From positions 1 through 50,265 of the forward strand of contig JACRFD010000048.1 in assembly GCA_016218025.1 (NCBI GenBank): a stretch of DNA of 50,265 nucleotides. Direction: 5' to 3'. The stretch's first letter is position 1. Each line of letters starts with the position of its first letter. Shown here piece after piece: positions 8,382 through 18,568 of this stretch. The position numbers were made by a program, and so were the translations under genes. The notes beneath the pieces were generated by a model. The model did not search any database and was not told the DNA's origin. It was given only the letters and a program-made list of their open reading frames with translations. This stretch comes from Ignavibacteriales bacterium. Its GTDB lineage: Bacteria; Bacteroidota; Ignavibacteria; UBA10030; SZUA-254.

Positions 8382-9929
8382 TTACGCCATCCACAAATTT
8401 CTATCCAAACTTCTGTACTGAATTGCTTCGCTGATATGTTCCGGTTTGATATTTGGAGAAGAGCATAGGTCAGCGATTGTACGTCCGACTTTCAATATCC
8501 GATCATAAGCACGGGCTGACAATCCGAGTTTGGTTATTGCCATCTTCAGTAATTCTTCACCGCTCGAATCGAGTTTACAATAATTTTGTATATCTTTCGA
8601 TTGCATATCTGCATTACAATACATCCCTTTCCGTCCCGTGAATCGTTTCATCTGAACTTCGCGTGCCTGAACCACCCGGTCTCTTATTTTCAGTGATAGC
8701 TCACTGGAATCTTTACTTGCCAATTCTTTATACTTCACGGCCGGTACATCGATATGTAGATCAATCCTATCAAGCAGCGGTCCTGAAATCTTTGCCATAT
8801 ATTTTTGGATTTGAAGCGAAGTGCAAGTGCATTCTTTTGCAGGATCGGTGAAGTAACCGCATGGGCAGGGATTCATCGCACAAATCATCATGAAATTTGC
8901 CGGGTAATCGATTGACATTTTGGAGCGACTGATGGTTACATGCCCATCTTCCAATGGCTGCCTCAGAACTTCAAGAACATTGCGAGCGAATTCAGGAAGT
9001 TCATCTAAAAATAATACACCATGATGCGAAAGTGAAATTTCTCCGGGGCGGGGAATTGTTCCTCCACCAACTAATGCACTATCCGATATTGTATGATGAG
9101 GTGAGCGAAATGGACGAGTTGAAATCAACGCCGTATCGGGCGGGAGTAATCCTGCAACAGAATGAATCTTAGTTGTCTCAATCGCTTCATCGAATGTGAG
9201 TGGAGGAAGAATGGTCGGCAGCCGTTTTGCCAACATTGTTTTTCCGGAACCGGGTGGACCAATCATTATAATATTATGTCCACCTGCTGCTGCAACTTCA
9301 AGTGCACGCTTTACATTTTCTTGGCCTTTTACATCGGCGAAATCAATCGGATACTTTTGTTCAGTCGAGAAGATTTCTTTAAGATCGACATGAAATGGTT
9401 TTATAATCTTATATTCACCATTTAAAAAAGAAACAGTTTCCACAAGTGTATCCATCGGAAATACTTCAAGTCCTTCAACCATTGCAGCTTCCTTTGCATT
9501 CTCCCTTGGCACTATCATACCGCGAATGTTATTTTTCTTTACTTCAACCGCAATCGGCAAAGTGCCATGAATAGGACGGAGTGTTCCATCAAGTGCTAAC
9601 TCGCCAAGGAGAACAAAATCTTTTAATAAATTTGATGTAACCTGATTGGTGGCAGCAAGAATTCCAACTGCCATTGGTAAATCAAATCCTACCCCTTCTT
9701 TTCTAATATCTGCTGGGGCAAGATTTACTGTAATCCGTTGTCCGGGCCATTTGAATCCTGTAGTTTTAATAGCGGCAAAAACCCTATCACGACTTTCTTT
9801 AACGGCATTATCCGGCAAGCCGACTACATTAAAAACATGCATAGCCGGTGCGATATGCGTCTCAACCTGAACAATATGTGCTTTTATACCAAGAGTTGAG
9901 CCGCTTAAACAATGTGAGAACATTCCCAT
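8382..9929 (-). CDS. comM: YifB/ComM-family Mg-chelatase-like AAA+ ATPase
   Basis: The reading frame reaches back to an ATG at 10004, but that start lacks a ribosome-binding site. The ATG at 9929 follows GGGAG by five bases and gives 515 residues beginning [15 protein letters not shown], matching the usual ComM length and N-terminus. Domains in order are the ChlI-like N-terminal domain ([17 protein letters not shown]), AAA+ with Walker A GPPGSGKT, Walker [10 protein letters not shown] and arginine-finger region, and the C-terminal YifB domain ending in a helical bundle. The CxC/CxCT cluster ([17 protein letters not shown]) typical of the family is present. ComM is a helicase that promotes branch migration in natural transformation; here that role is inferred from homology. 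Confidence 0.88.
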   Translation of the reverse strand: MGMFSHCLSGSTLGIKAHIVQVETHIAPAMHVFNVVGLPDNAVKESRDRVFAAIKTTGFKWPGQRITVNLAPADIRKEGVGFDLPMAVGILAATNQVTSNLLKDFVLLGELALDGTLRPIHGTLPIAVEVKKNNIRGMIVPRENAKEAAMVEGLEVFPMDTLVETVSFLNGEYKIIKPFHVDLKEIFSTEQKYPIDFADVKGQENVKRALEVAAAGGHNIIMIGPPGSGKTMLAKRLPTILPPLTFDEAIETTKIHSVAGLLPPDTALISTRPFRSPHHTISDSALVGGGTIPRPGEISLSHHGVLFLDELPEFARNVLEVLRQPLEDGHVTISRSKMSIDYPANFMMICAMNPCPCGYFTDPAKECTCTSLQIQKYMAKISGPLLDRIDLHIDVPAVKYKELASKDSSELSLKIRDRVVQAREVQMKRFTGRKGMYCNADMQSKDIQNYCKLDSSGEELLKMAITKLGLSARAYDRILKVGRTIADLCSSPNIKPEHISEAIQYRSLDRNLWMA

Positions 9930-10043
9930 AAAAGCTCCCGTTCTTTTTGCAAGAAAATAATGAACCGTATACTCAAATGCAAATTCGGCAGATTGCTTTT
10001 CCATTTTTTTTTATGTATTTTTCAATTGGTGTGAATAAACTTG

Positions 10044-12389
10044 ATGTTGAATAAGGAACAAAGCTTGCCTAACAAATCCATTCTTAAAATCGGTTTCTAC
10101 CTTTGGATTATCCAAATATTTTCCGGTTGCACGTTTTATGAAAATGTAACAGGGTACTTCAATACGTATTACAATGCTAAAAGAAATTTCAACGAAGCAA
10201 TATCCGAGATTGAAAAAAATCCGCAAAAATCCCGCGACACGAATTATTTCGCAATCTATACAATTCCCAAAAGTGCATCGGATAAATTGGATAAAGTAAT
10301 CGAGAAATGTTCGAAGGTAATTCAACTCTATCCTAAAAGCAGCTATGTCGAAGATGCAATATTAATGATCGGCCAATCGTACGTTTATAAAGGTGAGAGC
10401 GAATCTGCCATCAGAAAATTCAAGGAATTGTTAGATAATTTTCCCGGAAGTAGTCTGGCATTAGAAGCAAAAATGCTATTGGCAATATCGGAATATCAAA
10501 CAAAGCATGAAGATGAAGCTCTGAGGAATGCAAAAGAAACGAACGAAGAAGCGGAAAAAGCAGGAGAAGAAGATCTGATGCTTAAAGCTTCAATGCTTCA
10601 GGGTCAAATATATATCGAGCGTGAGGATTATGAATCTGCCATACTGGTATTAGATAAAGCATCGATGACATCAGGCGATGATGATCTGCTTGCCGATATA
10701 GAATTCATGAGAGGAATTTCGTATGAGCGGCTGGGTAATCAATTAAAAGCGGCTGAAGCATTTGCCGGTGTGAAGAAACATGGTTCGACATTTTCAAAAG
10801 AGTTCCAGTCACAGTTTAAGCAAGGGAATATGCTCGCTCGTGAAAAAAAATATGATGAAGCTTTAGAAGTTTTCAACAATATGCTCGGTGATGCATTAAA
10901 ACCGGATGAAAGAGGACTTGTTGAATTGGGAATTGCAACAACATATAATTTGCAGGGTGATACATCAACTGCTTTTCCGATGTTTGAGAAAATCGATACG
11001 ACTTACAAACGAACCGATGCGTCTGCAAAAAGTTATTACACACAAGGCCTGACTTTTGAAAAAGATTATTCCGATTATGGACGTGCAAAATGGTTTTATG
11101 AGAAGGCAAAATCTGAATTCTCATCATCTGAAATAACTCCAATCGCAACAAAAAAATATCTCTCACTCTCAAACTATTTTAAACTTTCATCCAATCTGAC
11201 GAGATACGACAGTATTTTGCAGGTAAAAGCAATACTCGATACACAGACTGTTGCAGCAGATTCATTAGGCGGGAAAGATTCGTTGCATCACTTTGCTTCT
11301 GAAGTCATAACCGATTCTCTTCAAAAAAATATCGATGAAGCCATTGAAACAAAACAAGATATTGTTGACAATTCAGATATAGAATCTTACGATAACTTGG
11401 AAGCCGATTTAGAACCGCTGTCAGAGGAGCAATCATTACAAGCTGCCCGCTATGCCCGAAGGGAAATCGGAGGAAATCGAGCTAGATTGAATCAGAATCG
11501 TTCATATACTGACTTAGAAAATCAAGATGAAGCTTCAGACTCCGGTAAAAACGGTTTAACAACAAAAATAAATTCAAAACCTGCAGGCCCTGATCCGCTT
11601 CTGAAAGTTCCTGTTGATTCTTTGCAAAAACTGATTGGTCAGGTTAAATTTGAATTAGGTGCACATTTCTATCTCGAGATGGATTTGCCTGATTCAGCCG
11701 TACATTATTATTGGGATGTTGTTGATAATTATGAGGATTCAAAATTTGCACCACGCGCTTGTTATGCTCTTACAGAAATATATCGTGAGTATGGCGATAA
11801 GTCGATGGAGGATACTGTAAAGAATATTCTTTTAACTAAGTACGAAGGTTCAGAGTATACAGCAATAATAAAAAAATCATTAGGTCAGCAAGTTGAAATT
11901 GCCACAGATCCACTTGACTCGACGTTTACATACGGCTATCGAATGGCAGAAGAAGGTAAAATAGATTCAGCACTAAAAATATTTGATTCGATAGTGTTAA
12001 AGGATTCTTTATCTCCGTTCGCACCTAAGGCATTATTCACAATGGGTTGGCTTTTAGAAAGTAGATTACAAAACGACAGCGCCTTTTATTGGTATCAAAT
12101 ATTAATTAAAAATTATCCTGCATCAATTTATGCTGCCGAAGCAAAACCAAAAGTTTCAATAAAAGAAGATCCGAAGAGTGTTGATAAGTTCATTAAAATA
12201 AAAGAGATTCCAAAGGTTGCAAAAACAGATTCACCAAAGAGAGATATGAGCAAAACCGGAGATAAAAATAAAACCGAACAGCAGTTAGAAAAACTTCCGC
12301 CAGGCGATCTACCTGAAGAGGATGAACCAACAGATGAAGAACCAGAAGAAGAGCCACCTGCCGACGAAGATGATGGCGGGGGTTATTAA
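10044..12389 (+). CDS. TPR-repeat outer-membrane lipoprotein, PorW/SprE-like
   Basis: A TTG lies three bases earlier, but the ATG at 10044 is preferred (781 residues). A hydrophobic N-terminus ends in IFSGC (lipid-modified C29), so it is probably a lipoprotein. The segment after it (ENVTGYFNTYYNAKRNFNEA) resembles the start of SprE/PorW, the T9SS-associated TPR lipoproteins of Bacteroidota; this link is an inference. About ten tetratricopeptide-like helical pairs follow in two blocks (roughly 45-360 and 535-700), separated by an acidic, Ser-rich linker, and the protein ends in a D/E/P-rich tail and GGGY. It is divergent from comM, with a 114-base region between them in which I see no convincing promoter. 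Alternative: a BamD/YbgF-like envelope scaffold. Confidence 0.75.
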   Translation: MLNKEQSLPNKSILKIGFYLWIIQIFSGCTFYENVTGYFNTYYNAKRNFNEAISEIEKNPQKSRDTNYFAIYTIPKSASDKLDKVIEKCSKVIQLYPKSSYVEDAILMIGQSYVYKGESESAIRKFKELLDNFPGSSLALEAKMLLAISEYQTKHEDEALRNAKETNEEAEKAGEEDLMLKASMLQGQIYIEREDYESAILVLDKASMTSGDDDLLADIEFMRGISYERLGNQLKAAEAFAGVKKHGSTFSKEFQSQFKQGNMLAREKKYDEALEVFNNMLGDALKPDERGLVELGIATTYNLQGDTSTAFPMFEKIDTTYKRTDASAKSYYTQGLTFEKDYSDYGRAKWFYEKAKSEFSSSEITPIATKKYLSLSNYFKLSSNLTRYDSILQVKAILDTQTVAADSLGGKDSLHHFASEVITDSLQKNIDEAIETKQDIVDNSDIESYDNLEADLEPLSEEQSLQAARYARREIGGNRARLNQNRSYTDLENQDEASDSGKNGLTTKINSKPAGPDPLLKVPVDSLQKLIGQVKFELGAHFYLEMDLPDSAVHYYWDVVDNYEDSKFAPRACYALTEIYREYGDKSMEDTVKNILLTKYEGSEYTAIIKKSLGQQVEIATDPLDSTFTYGYRMAEEGKIDSALKIFDSIVLKDSLSPFAPKALFTMGWLLESRLQNDSAFYWYQILIKNYPASIYAAEAKPKVSIKEDPKSVDKFIKIKEIPKVAKTDSPKRDMSKTGDKNKTEQQLEKLPPGDLPEEDEPTDEEPEEEPPADEDDGGGY

Positions 12390-12413
12390 ATTCGATAATT
12401 ATTATTTCACCCA

Positions 12414-13193
12414 ATGATGTTCCATCTAAACTCAGCCGTTGTCGGCTTGAAAAAATTACACAACTCGATTTATTGTTTGACAATTCGGGCTCCGCTAATC
12501 AAAAAAAGTGTTCTCCCCGGACAATTCGTTAACCTGCAGGTTTCAAAAGATAATTCTCCATTGCTGAGGAGACCTTTCAGTATTTATAATGTTTGTAATG
12601 AAGATATTTTAATTTTATTCAATGTTGTCGGCAATGGAACCGAACTTCTTTCGGAAATGCGTGTAAATCAATCAATCGATTTAATAGGACCACTTGGTAA
12701 TTCATTCAACATAACTGATGAATTTGAAACCGCCTTGCTTGTCGGGGGAGGCATGGGTGTTGCATCTCTTCCATTATTGAATGCCGCATTACGGCAAAGA
12801 AATATTCCCGTTGTTACTTTCGTCGGAGCAAAAAATAAAGATTACTTAATTCTAGATTATCTTCACGATGTCAACATTGCAACTGATGACGGAAGTAAGG
12901 GATTCAGCGGAAATGTTGTTTCTTTAGTTGATGAATACCTGAAAAATAATAAAGTGCCAAATCCAAAAATATTTTCGTGCGGACCTCCAAAAATGTTAGA
13001 AAGTATTACTTTGTTAGCAGAGAAGTACAATATTCATTGCGAGGTTTCTGTTGAAAGTGTAATGGCATGCGGAATGGGAATTTGCCAGGGTTGTCCTGTA
13101 GAACGGAAAGGAACTACTAATAAATATTCATTAGTATGCAAAGATGGCCCGGTCTTCGATAGTGGGACATTAAAATATTTGAATCATGGTTGA
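12414..13193 (+). CDS. pyrK: Dihydroorotate dehydrogenase electron-transfer subunit
   Basis: The 259-residue FAD/2Fe-2S protein passes electrons from the class 1B dihydroorotate dehydrogenase to NAD. The FAD site RRPFSIYNV, the NAD-domain glycine loop LLVGGGMGVASLPL and the CGPPKML motif are present. Cysteines C-x4-C-x2-C plus a downstream Cys (MACGMGICQGCPV...LVCKDG) bind the 2Fe-2S cluster. It starts 24 bases after the TPR gene and overlaps pyrD by eight bases, consistent with co-translation of the two subunits. Confidence 0.93.
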   Translation: MMFHLNSAVVGLKKLHNSIYCLTIRAPLIKKSVLPGQFVNLQVSKDNSPLLRRPFSIYNVCNEDILILFNVVGNGTELLSEMRVNQSIDLIGPLGNSFNITDEFETALLVGGGMGVASLPLLNAALRQRNIPVVTFVGAKNKDYLILDYLHDVNIATDDGSKGFSGNVVSLVDEYLKNNKVPNPKIFSCGPPKMLESITLLAEKYNIHCEVSVESVMACGMGICQGCPVERKGTTNKYSLVCKDGPVFDSGTLKYLNHG

Positions 13194-14097
13194 TACTTCC
13201 GTAAATATCGGTTCGTTACAATTAAAAAATCCAGTCATGGTGGCTTCCGGAACATTCGGTTATGGGAATGAATGTTTAGACTTAGTCGATGTTTCGAAAC
13301 TGGGAGCAGTCATCACTAAGTCATTGACTTTGAAACCACGTGATGGAAATCCACCGATGAGAATAGTTGAGACGACCGGTGGGATGTTGAATTCGATTGG
13401 ATTGGCAAATGTTGGTATTCAAAAATTCATATTGGAAAAATTACCTGAGTTGAAAAGATTGAATACTACCATGATCGTGAATATTGCCGGAAGTACTATC
13501 GAGGAGTATGAAGAGTTATTAAAAATATTGGAAGAGCATGATGGCATTGCCGGTTACGAAATAAATGTTTCTTGTCCGAATGTAAAAGAAGGGGGATTGG
13601 CATTCGGTACTAGGTGTGATACGACATCGGAGATAACCCGCAGAGTGCGAACTCTGACAAAAAAAACATTGATAGTTAAGCTAACACCGAATGTCACCCG
13701 AATCTCAGAGTTTGCACAGGCAGTGGAAGCAGAAGGGGCAGATGCCGTTTCTGTAATGAATACACTTGTAGGAATTGCAGTGGATGTTAAATCGCAGAAA
13801 CCCAAGCTTTCTACAATAACCGGAGGATTATCCGGTCCGGCAATTAAACCTGTAGCACTGGCAAAGGTATATGAAGTTTATAAAAACGTGAAAATTCCCA
13901 TAATCGGTTTAGGAGGCATTATGAATTGGTCTGATGCGGTTGAGTTTATGCTCGTGGGAGCAACTGCTATTCAGGTTGGTACGGCAAATTTTATAGATCC
14001 ATCTGTTGGAATCAAAATTGCTGATGGAATTCAAAAATATTGTGAAGAAAGAAGAATATCCCGCGTCATAGACCTCAAGGGTGCAATGAAATTATAG
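13186..14097 (+). CDS. pyrD: Dihydroorotate dehydrogenase, class 1B catalytic subunit
   Basis: This 303-residue FMN enzyme oxidises dihydroorotate to orotate in pyrimidine synthesis. The active-site cysteine is C130 in NVSCPNVKEGG. Other family marks are NPVMVASGTFGYG near the N-terminus, KSLTLKPRDGNPP, IGLGGIMNWSDAVEFMLVGA and the final helix. Class 1B assignment follows from Cys (not Ser) as base and from the adjacent pyrK. The gene overlaps pyrK and is followed nine bases later by folC. Confidence 0.95.
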   Translation: MVDTSVNIGSLQLKNPVMVASGTFGYGNECLDLVDVSKLGAVITKSLTLKPRDGNPPMRIVETTGGMLNSIGLANVGIQKFILEKLPELKRLNTTMIVNIAGSTIEEYEELLKILEEHDGIAGYEINVSCPNVKEGGLAFGTRCDTTSEITRRVRTLTKKTLIVKLTPNVTRISEFAQAVEAEGADAVSVMNTLVGIAVDVKSQKPKLSTITGGLSGPAIKPVALAKVYEVYKNVKIPIIGLGGIMNWSDAVEFMLVGATAIQVGTANFIDPSVGIKIADGIQKYCEERRISRVIDLKGAMKL

Positions 14098-14106
14098 AAT
14101 CTCTCA

Positions 14107-15402
14107 ATGAGCATCAATTCAAATTACAATAGTACCATAAAATATTTATTCGGTTTAGAGTCTTCGGGAATAAAATTCGGACTAAAAAACATTCAAGCCC
14201 TTTTAGATTATTCAGGGAATCCTGAGAATCACTTTCCATCGATACACGTTGCCGGAACAAACGGAAAAGGTTCTACATCTGCAATGATTGCCTCGGTTTT
14301 AACCGCCTCAGGTTATAAAACGGCTTTATACACTTCACCACATTTGACAGATTTTGCGGAAAGAATTCGAATAGATGGTGTTAAAATTTCGTGGGATAAA
14401 ATTGTATCTTATACAAAAGATATCAAACCGGAAATTGAAAAGTGCAAAGCAACATTTTTTGAGGCTACCACTGCAATTGCTTTCCGTTATTTTGCTGATA
14501 TGAAAGTTGATATTGCCGTAATCGAGACAGGACTTGGTGGACGACTTGATTCGACAAATGTTTTAACCCCGATCGTCTCAGTTATTACGAACATCGGAAT
14601 TGAGCATGAACAATATCTCGGTTCAACATACAAGAAAATAGCGTTTGAGAAAGGCGGAATCATTAAGCCGTTTACACCTTGTATTACCGCTGTAGAAAAT
14701 TCAGATGCATTGAGTACTATCGAAGCCATTGTAAAATCCAATAGGGCAAAATTATTCCAAATAGATAAATATTCAAAATCTAGAATTATATCATCTTCGA
14801 TTTTCGGTCTGGAGATCAATGTAAAAACAAAGTATAATTTTTATGACAATCTATCCGTATCCCTTCCCGGAGAATACCAGCTCAAAAATTCGCTAATGGC
14901 AATTATTGCTCTTGAATATTGTAAGCAAAATGAAAACTTCAAATTAATATCCGAAAAAAGTTTTCGAAAAGGATTTTCAAATATTCAAGCTTTTACCGGA
15001 ATGAAGGGAAGGTGCGAAGTTATTTCCCCAAATCCTTTAGTGATTGGAGATGTTGCACACAACCCTGATGCTATGAAATCGTTGGTGCGTTCACTTAAAA
15101 AATTGATAACTAAAAAAATCGTTTTGGTCTTCGGAGTTATGCGAGATAAAAATTATTCTCTTATGATCGATCATCTGAAACCTATCACGAAGATGGCATA
15201 TGCAGTTCAGCCTAAAGGAGAGCGTGCATTAAATAAATTCATAATTCAGAAAGAATTTCAAAAACGTAATATTCCTTGTAAGATTGCCAAAAATTGTCAT
15301 CTTGGCCTGAAGACAGCAATTGCTGAAATCAGTGAAAAAGAGCCGATTTTAGTAACCGGATCTCATTATGTTTTATCTGAAATCATTCAGAAAAATGAAT
15401 AA
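14107..15402 (+). CDS. folC: Folylpolyglutamate synthase / dihydrofolate synthase
   Basis: The 431-residue Mur-ligase-family enzyme adds glutamate to (dihydro)folate or dihydropteroate. The P-loop GTNGKGS is at 50-56, followed by YTSPHLTDFAERIRI and ATTAIAFRYFA, VIETGLGGRLDSTN and SVITNIGIEHEQYLG. The C-terminal domain has DVAHNPDAM and GVMRDKNY. It sits ten bases after pyrD and ends the pyrK-pyrD-folC run; a 222-base leader with a promoter candidate separates it from rho. Confidence 0.95.
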   Translation: MSINSNYNSTIKYLFGLESSGIKFGLKNIQALLDYSGNPENHFPSIHVAGTNGKGSTSAMIASVLTASGYKTALYTSPHLTDFAERIRIDGVKISWDKIVSYTKDIKPEIEKCKATFFEATTAIAFRYFADMKVDIAVIETGLGGRLDSTNVLTPIVSVITNIGIEHEQYLGSTYKKIAFEKGGIIKPFTPCITAVENSDALSTIEAIVKSNRAKLFQIDKYSKSRIISSSIFGLEINVKTKYNFYDNLSVSLPGEYQLKNSLMAIIALEYCKQNENFKLISEKSFRKGFSNIQAFTGMKGRCEVISPNPLVIGDVAHNPDAMKSLVRSLKKLITKKIVLVFGVMRDKNYSLMIDHLKPITKMAYAVQPKGERALNKFIIQKEFQKRNIPCKIAKNCHLGLKTAIAEISEKEPILVTGSHYVLSEIIQKNE

Positions 15403-15417
15403 TTCGATTAAAATTAC

Positions 15418-15446
15418 TTGCTTTTTATTTCAAAAGCTTATATATT
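15418..15446 (+). promoter_or_regulatory. Candidate promoter of rho
   Basis: TTGCTT (15418-15423), a 17-base spacer and TATATT (15441-15446) lie upstream of a leader of about 170 bases. The leader contains a short GAGGA/TCCT hairpin followed by nine T residues (about 15460-15484), which could attenuate rho, but the stem is only four to five base pairs. Confidence 0.4.
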
Positions 15447-15624
15447 ATCGAAGCTTATAGAGGAAGCTCCTAATTTTTTTTTCTAACAATAGATAATCCA
15501 CCATTAAACATATCAATATTTTCTCCTCACAATGTGTTATTTCGAATTGGAGATATGGTCGTTCGTGTTAACAACTGAGGTTAATTCATTCAACAAATAT
15601 TTTTTATAAGGATTTAAAACAGTC

Positions 15625-16878
15625 ATGCCGATGGATATTGGAGAGCTGAAATCTAAAAAGATTGCAGAACTGACTAAGATAGCAAAAGAAATGAATATCA
15701 CTGATTACACAGATATGCGTAAGCAGGAATTGATATTTAAAATTCTTGAAGCTCAAACTGAAAAAGATGGACTCACTTTCAGTAAGGGTGTTCTTGAAAC
15801 CCTTCCCGATGGGTATGGTTTCTTAAGATCAGTTGATTATAACTATCTACCTTCACCCGATGATATTTATGTTTCTCCTTCTCAGATTAAAAAATTCAAT
15901 TTGAGAACCGGAGATACAGTAAGCGGACAGGTTCGACCGCCGAAAGAAGGTGAAAGATTTTTTGCTCTGCTCCGCGTTGAAGCGGTGAACGATGAAAATC
16001 CCGATGCTGTTCGGGATAGAGTTTTATTCGATAACCTTACTCCATTATATCCGAATAACAGGTTAAAGTTGGAAACAGCCCCCGGGGAATATGCTATGCG
16101 AATAATGGATCTGCTCTCACCTCTGGGCAAGGGTCAGCGTGGTATGATCGTATCTCCGCCAAAAGCCGGTAAAACAATATTGCTTCAAAAAATTGCCAAC
16201 AGCATTTTAAGAAATCATCCTGAAGTTTACCTGATAGTTCTGCTAATCGATGAAAGGCCTGAAGAAGTAACAGATATGGAACGATCGGTAAATGCTGAAG
16301 TTATAAGTTCCACATTCGATGAACCGCCGGAACGGCACGTTCAGGTAGCAGATATGGTTCACGAAAAAGCAAAACGGCTTGTTGAAGCAAAAAAAGATGT
16401 AGTTATTCTTTTAGATAGTATTACCAGATTGGCACGAGCTCACAACACTGTGGTTCCTCACAGCGGTAAGATTCTGTCAGGTGGTGTTGATGCAAATGCA
16501 CTTCATCGGCCGAAGAGATTTTTCGGTGCAGCCCGTAATGTTGAAGAAGGTGGTTCTTTAACGATAATTGCTACTGCATTAATTGAAACAGGCAGCAGGA
16601 TGGATGAAGTTATTTTTGAAGAATTCAAGGGTACTGGTAACATGGAAATTATCCTTGACCGCAAGTTGAGCGATAGAAGGATATTCCCTGCAATGGATGT
16701 CAATAGGTCTGGGACACGAAAAGAAGAATTGCTGCTCGAATCTGATGAATTGAACAGAGTATGGATTTTACGCAAGCTTTTGAGCGATTTTTCAACAATC
16801 GAAGCTATGGAATTCCTGATCGAAAAAATTCGCGGTACTAAATCGAATAAGGAATTTTTACGCTCAATGAACAGTTAG
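15625..16878 (+). CDS. rho: Transcription termination factor Rho
   Basis: At 417 residues it has the compact length of E. coli Rho, without the long insertion of many Bacteroidetes. It has the N-terminal Rho-N helix domain ([16 protein letters not shown]), the cold-shock-like RNA-binding domain with the primary-site motif GYGFLR, Walker A SPPKAGKT (177-184), Walker [17 protein letters not shown] and the Q/R-loop segment with GGVDANAL. It is a hexameric RNA-dependent ATPase that ends untranslated transcripts. Start at ATG 15625; AAGGA lies upstream. Confidence 0.97.
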   Translation: MPMDIGELKSKKIAELTKIAKEMNITDYTDMRKQELIFKILEAQTEKDGLTFSKGVLETLPDGYGFLRSVDYNYLPSPDDIYVSPSQIKKFNLRTGDTVSGQVRPPKEGERFFALLRVEAVNDENPDAVRDRVLFDNLTPLYPNNRLKLETAPGEYAMRIMDLLSPLGKGQRGMIVSPPKAGKTILLQKIANSILRNHPEVYLIVLLIDERPEEVTDMERSVNAEVISSTFDEPPERHVQVADMVHEKAKRLVEAKKDVVILLDSITRLARAHNTVVPHSGKILSGGVDANALHRPKRFFGAARNVEEGGSLTIIATALIETGSRMDEVIFEEFKGTGNMEIILDRKLSDRRIFPAMDVNRSGTRKEELLLESDELNRVWILRKLLSDFSTIEAMEFLIEKIRGTKSNKEFLRSMNS

Positions 16879-16932
16879 CGAAGCGATTTCTCCATTAATT
16901 TTTAAACAATATACAAACGTGCAAATTTCCGC

Positions 16933-16961
16933 TTGACTTTATCAGCGTCAAATCTTAAATT
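16933..16961 (+). promoter_or_regulatory. Candidate promoter of the TSP3/OmpA gene
   Basis: TTGACT (16933-16938), a 17-base spacer and TAAATT (16956-16961) end about 28 bases before the ATG at 16990. The same hexamers with the same spacing precede the restriction-modification gene at 46900-46928. The TTG of this -35 should not be read as a start codon. Confidence 0.45.
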
Positions 16962-16989
16962 GGCAAACAAGCGTATTCATAATCGACTT

Positions 16990-18510
16990 ATGGTGAAACC
17001 GAATTATCTTATTGGAATAGCGGTATTAATGATTTCGTTATCTTTCTGTGCGAAAGCTCAGGATGCCGAAAGTTCATATGGTGTTGGAACATCATTCGGG
17101 TTAACTGTTCCAAGAACTGATATTAAAGGATCGGTGGAATCACCAATTGGACGAGCCTTTGTTCGTTATTTTCCTACAGGTAAAGTAGGAATAGAGTTTG
17201 GTGTGGGGCTTGGAACACTGGAAGCCAAAAAAGATACACAATTTTTTACATCAACAATTTATCCTTTCGATGTAAGATTTATTTTTCAACCGATTAAAAT
17301 AAAATCGGTAACACCTTATTTTTATGGCGGTGCCGGTTTACTCTCATTCAATCCGAAAGATTCAACAGGAAAAAAATTACCCCGAAACGCACGCGGTGAT
17401 TATAAAACTCTAACTTCCTTTTACCCGATTGGTGCCGGGATAAGTTTCGATTTATCAAAAAGTACCACACTGGGAATAGCAGGAACATATAATTTAACAT
17501 CTACTAAGTTTTTAGAAGACATAAAAACAACTTCGCGAGATGCCTATTGGAGTTTTACTATAGATTTGTTCGCATATCTTAAAGAACAAAATCCGGATTT
17601 GGATGGAGACGGATTATTAAATGATGAAGAACGCCAGCTTGGAACCGATCCTCTTAATCCGGATACCGACGGTGATGGATTGAAAGATGGTGAAGAAGTA
17701 AAAACATATCGAACCGATCCTTTGAATAAAGATACTGATGGCGACGGTCTTACTGATGGAGAAGAAGTACTCACTTACCATACAGATCCGTTAAAGAAAG
17801 ATACAGACGGTGACGGTTTGAATGACGGTGAAGAAGTTCTCCAGTACAAAACCGATCCGTTGAAACCAGATACTGACGGCGATGGATTGAATGATGGCGA
17901 TGAAGTACTGAAATACAAAACTAATCCGTTAAAAGTTGATACTGACGGGGATGGTTTAAGCGATGGTGATGAGGTATTGAAGTATCTTACAAATCCGCTC
18001 CAAAAAGATACTGACGGTGATGAATTATCTGATGGTGATGAAGTGTTGAAGTATAAGACTCTTCCATTAAAGCCAGATACAGATAACGGCGGAATGCCGG
18101 ATGGCAAAGAAGTTCAACTGGGATTAAATCCCCTTGATCCATCGGATGATGCACCCACAATAAAAGTGGGTGAGAGGATTATTCTTGAAGGAGTGAATTT
18201 TGAAACTGGAAAAACTACTTTGCTCCCCGATGCGAAACAAATTCTCGATCAGGTTGCTGTAAGTCTAACATCCAATCAAGCAATCGAAGTGGCAATCCAC
18301 GGCCATACCGATAATGTCGGCGGAGCAAAATATAATATGAATTTATCTACAGGCCGTGCAGAATCTGTTAAAGCATACCTTGTAAGCAAGGGCGTCGATG
18401 CATCCAGAATAACAACCAAGGGATACGGATTTACAAAACCAATTGCCGATAACACGACCGCAGAAGGAAGAGCAAAAAACCGCCGGATCGAATTTGTCCG
18501 CGTGAAATAA
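16990..18510 (+). CDS. Outer-membrane protein with TSP3 calcium repeats and OmpA peptidoglycan-binding domain
   Basis: The ATG at 16990 gives a clean signal peptide ([24 protein letters not shown]); the frame extends upstream to a TTG that is part of a promoter. The 507-residue protein has an N-terminal beta-barrel of about 170 residues, then a rigid acidic arm with thrombospondin type 3 repeats (DTDGDGLxDGEEV, Ca-binding DxDxDG), then a C-terminal OmpA domain from about residue 395 ([43 protein letters not shown]). It should anchor the outer membrane to peptidoglycan, with the arm spanning the periplasm. Confidence 0.9.
   Translation: MVKPNYLIGIAVLMISLSFCAKAQDAESSYGVGTSFGLTVPRTDIKGSVESPIGRAFVRYFPTGKVGIEFGVGLGTLEAKKDTQFFTSTIYPFDVRFIFQPIKIKSVTPYFYGGAGLLSFNPKDSTGKKLPRNARGDYKTLTSFYPIGAGISFDLSKSTTLGIAGTYNLTSTKFLEDIKTTSRDAYWSFTIDLFAYLKEQNPDLDGDGLLNDEERQLGTDPLNPDTDGDGLKDGEEVKTYRTDPLNKDTDGDGLTDGEEVLTYHTDPLKKDTDGDGLNDGEEVLQYKTDPLKPDTDGDGLNDGDEVLKYKTNPLKVDTDGDGLSDGDEVLKYLTNPLQKDTDGDELSDGDEVLKYKTLPLKPDTDNGGMPDGKEVQLGLNPLDPSDDAPTIKVGERIILEGVNFETGKTTLLPDAKQILDQVAVSLTSNQAIEVAIHGHTDNVGGAKYNMNLSTGRAESVKAYLVSKGVDASRITTKGYGFTKPIADNTTAEGRAKNRRIEFVRVK
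17662..18075 (+). repeat. Six tandem 69-bp units encoding TSP3 repeats
   Basis: Units begin at 17662, 17731, 17800, 17869, 17938 and 18007, each exactly 69 bases (23 residues, DTDGDGLxDG...TDPLxK). A diverged half-unit lies on each side. The bases differ mostly at third positions, so the array is old or selected at protein level. Confidence 0.9.
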
Positions 18511-18568
18511 TATCTTTCGGAGTATAAAAAATTAATTTACTAATCATTAACTTACTTGTTCTCAATTT

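Noticed and set aside
10011..10325. 104-codon minus-strand frame at the comM/TPR divergence
   Set aside because: It lies antisense to the N-terminus of the TPR lipoprotein and shows no motif.
15450..15490. Attenuator in the rho leader
   Set aside because: A short GAGGA/TCCT stem and a T run are present, but the stem is too small to call a terminator with confidence.
16933..16989. TTG start extending the OmpA-family protein by 19 residues
   Set aside because: The TTG is the -35 element of a promoter, and the signal peptide begins at the ATG at 16990.
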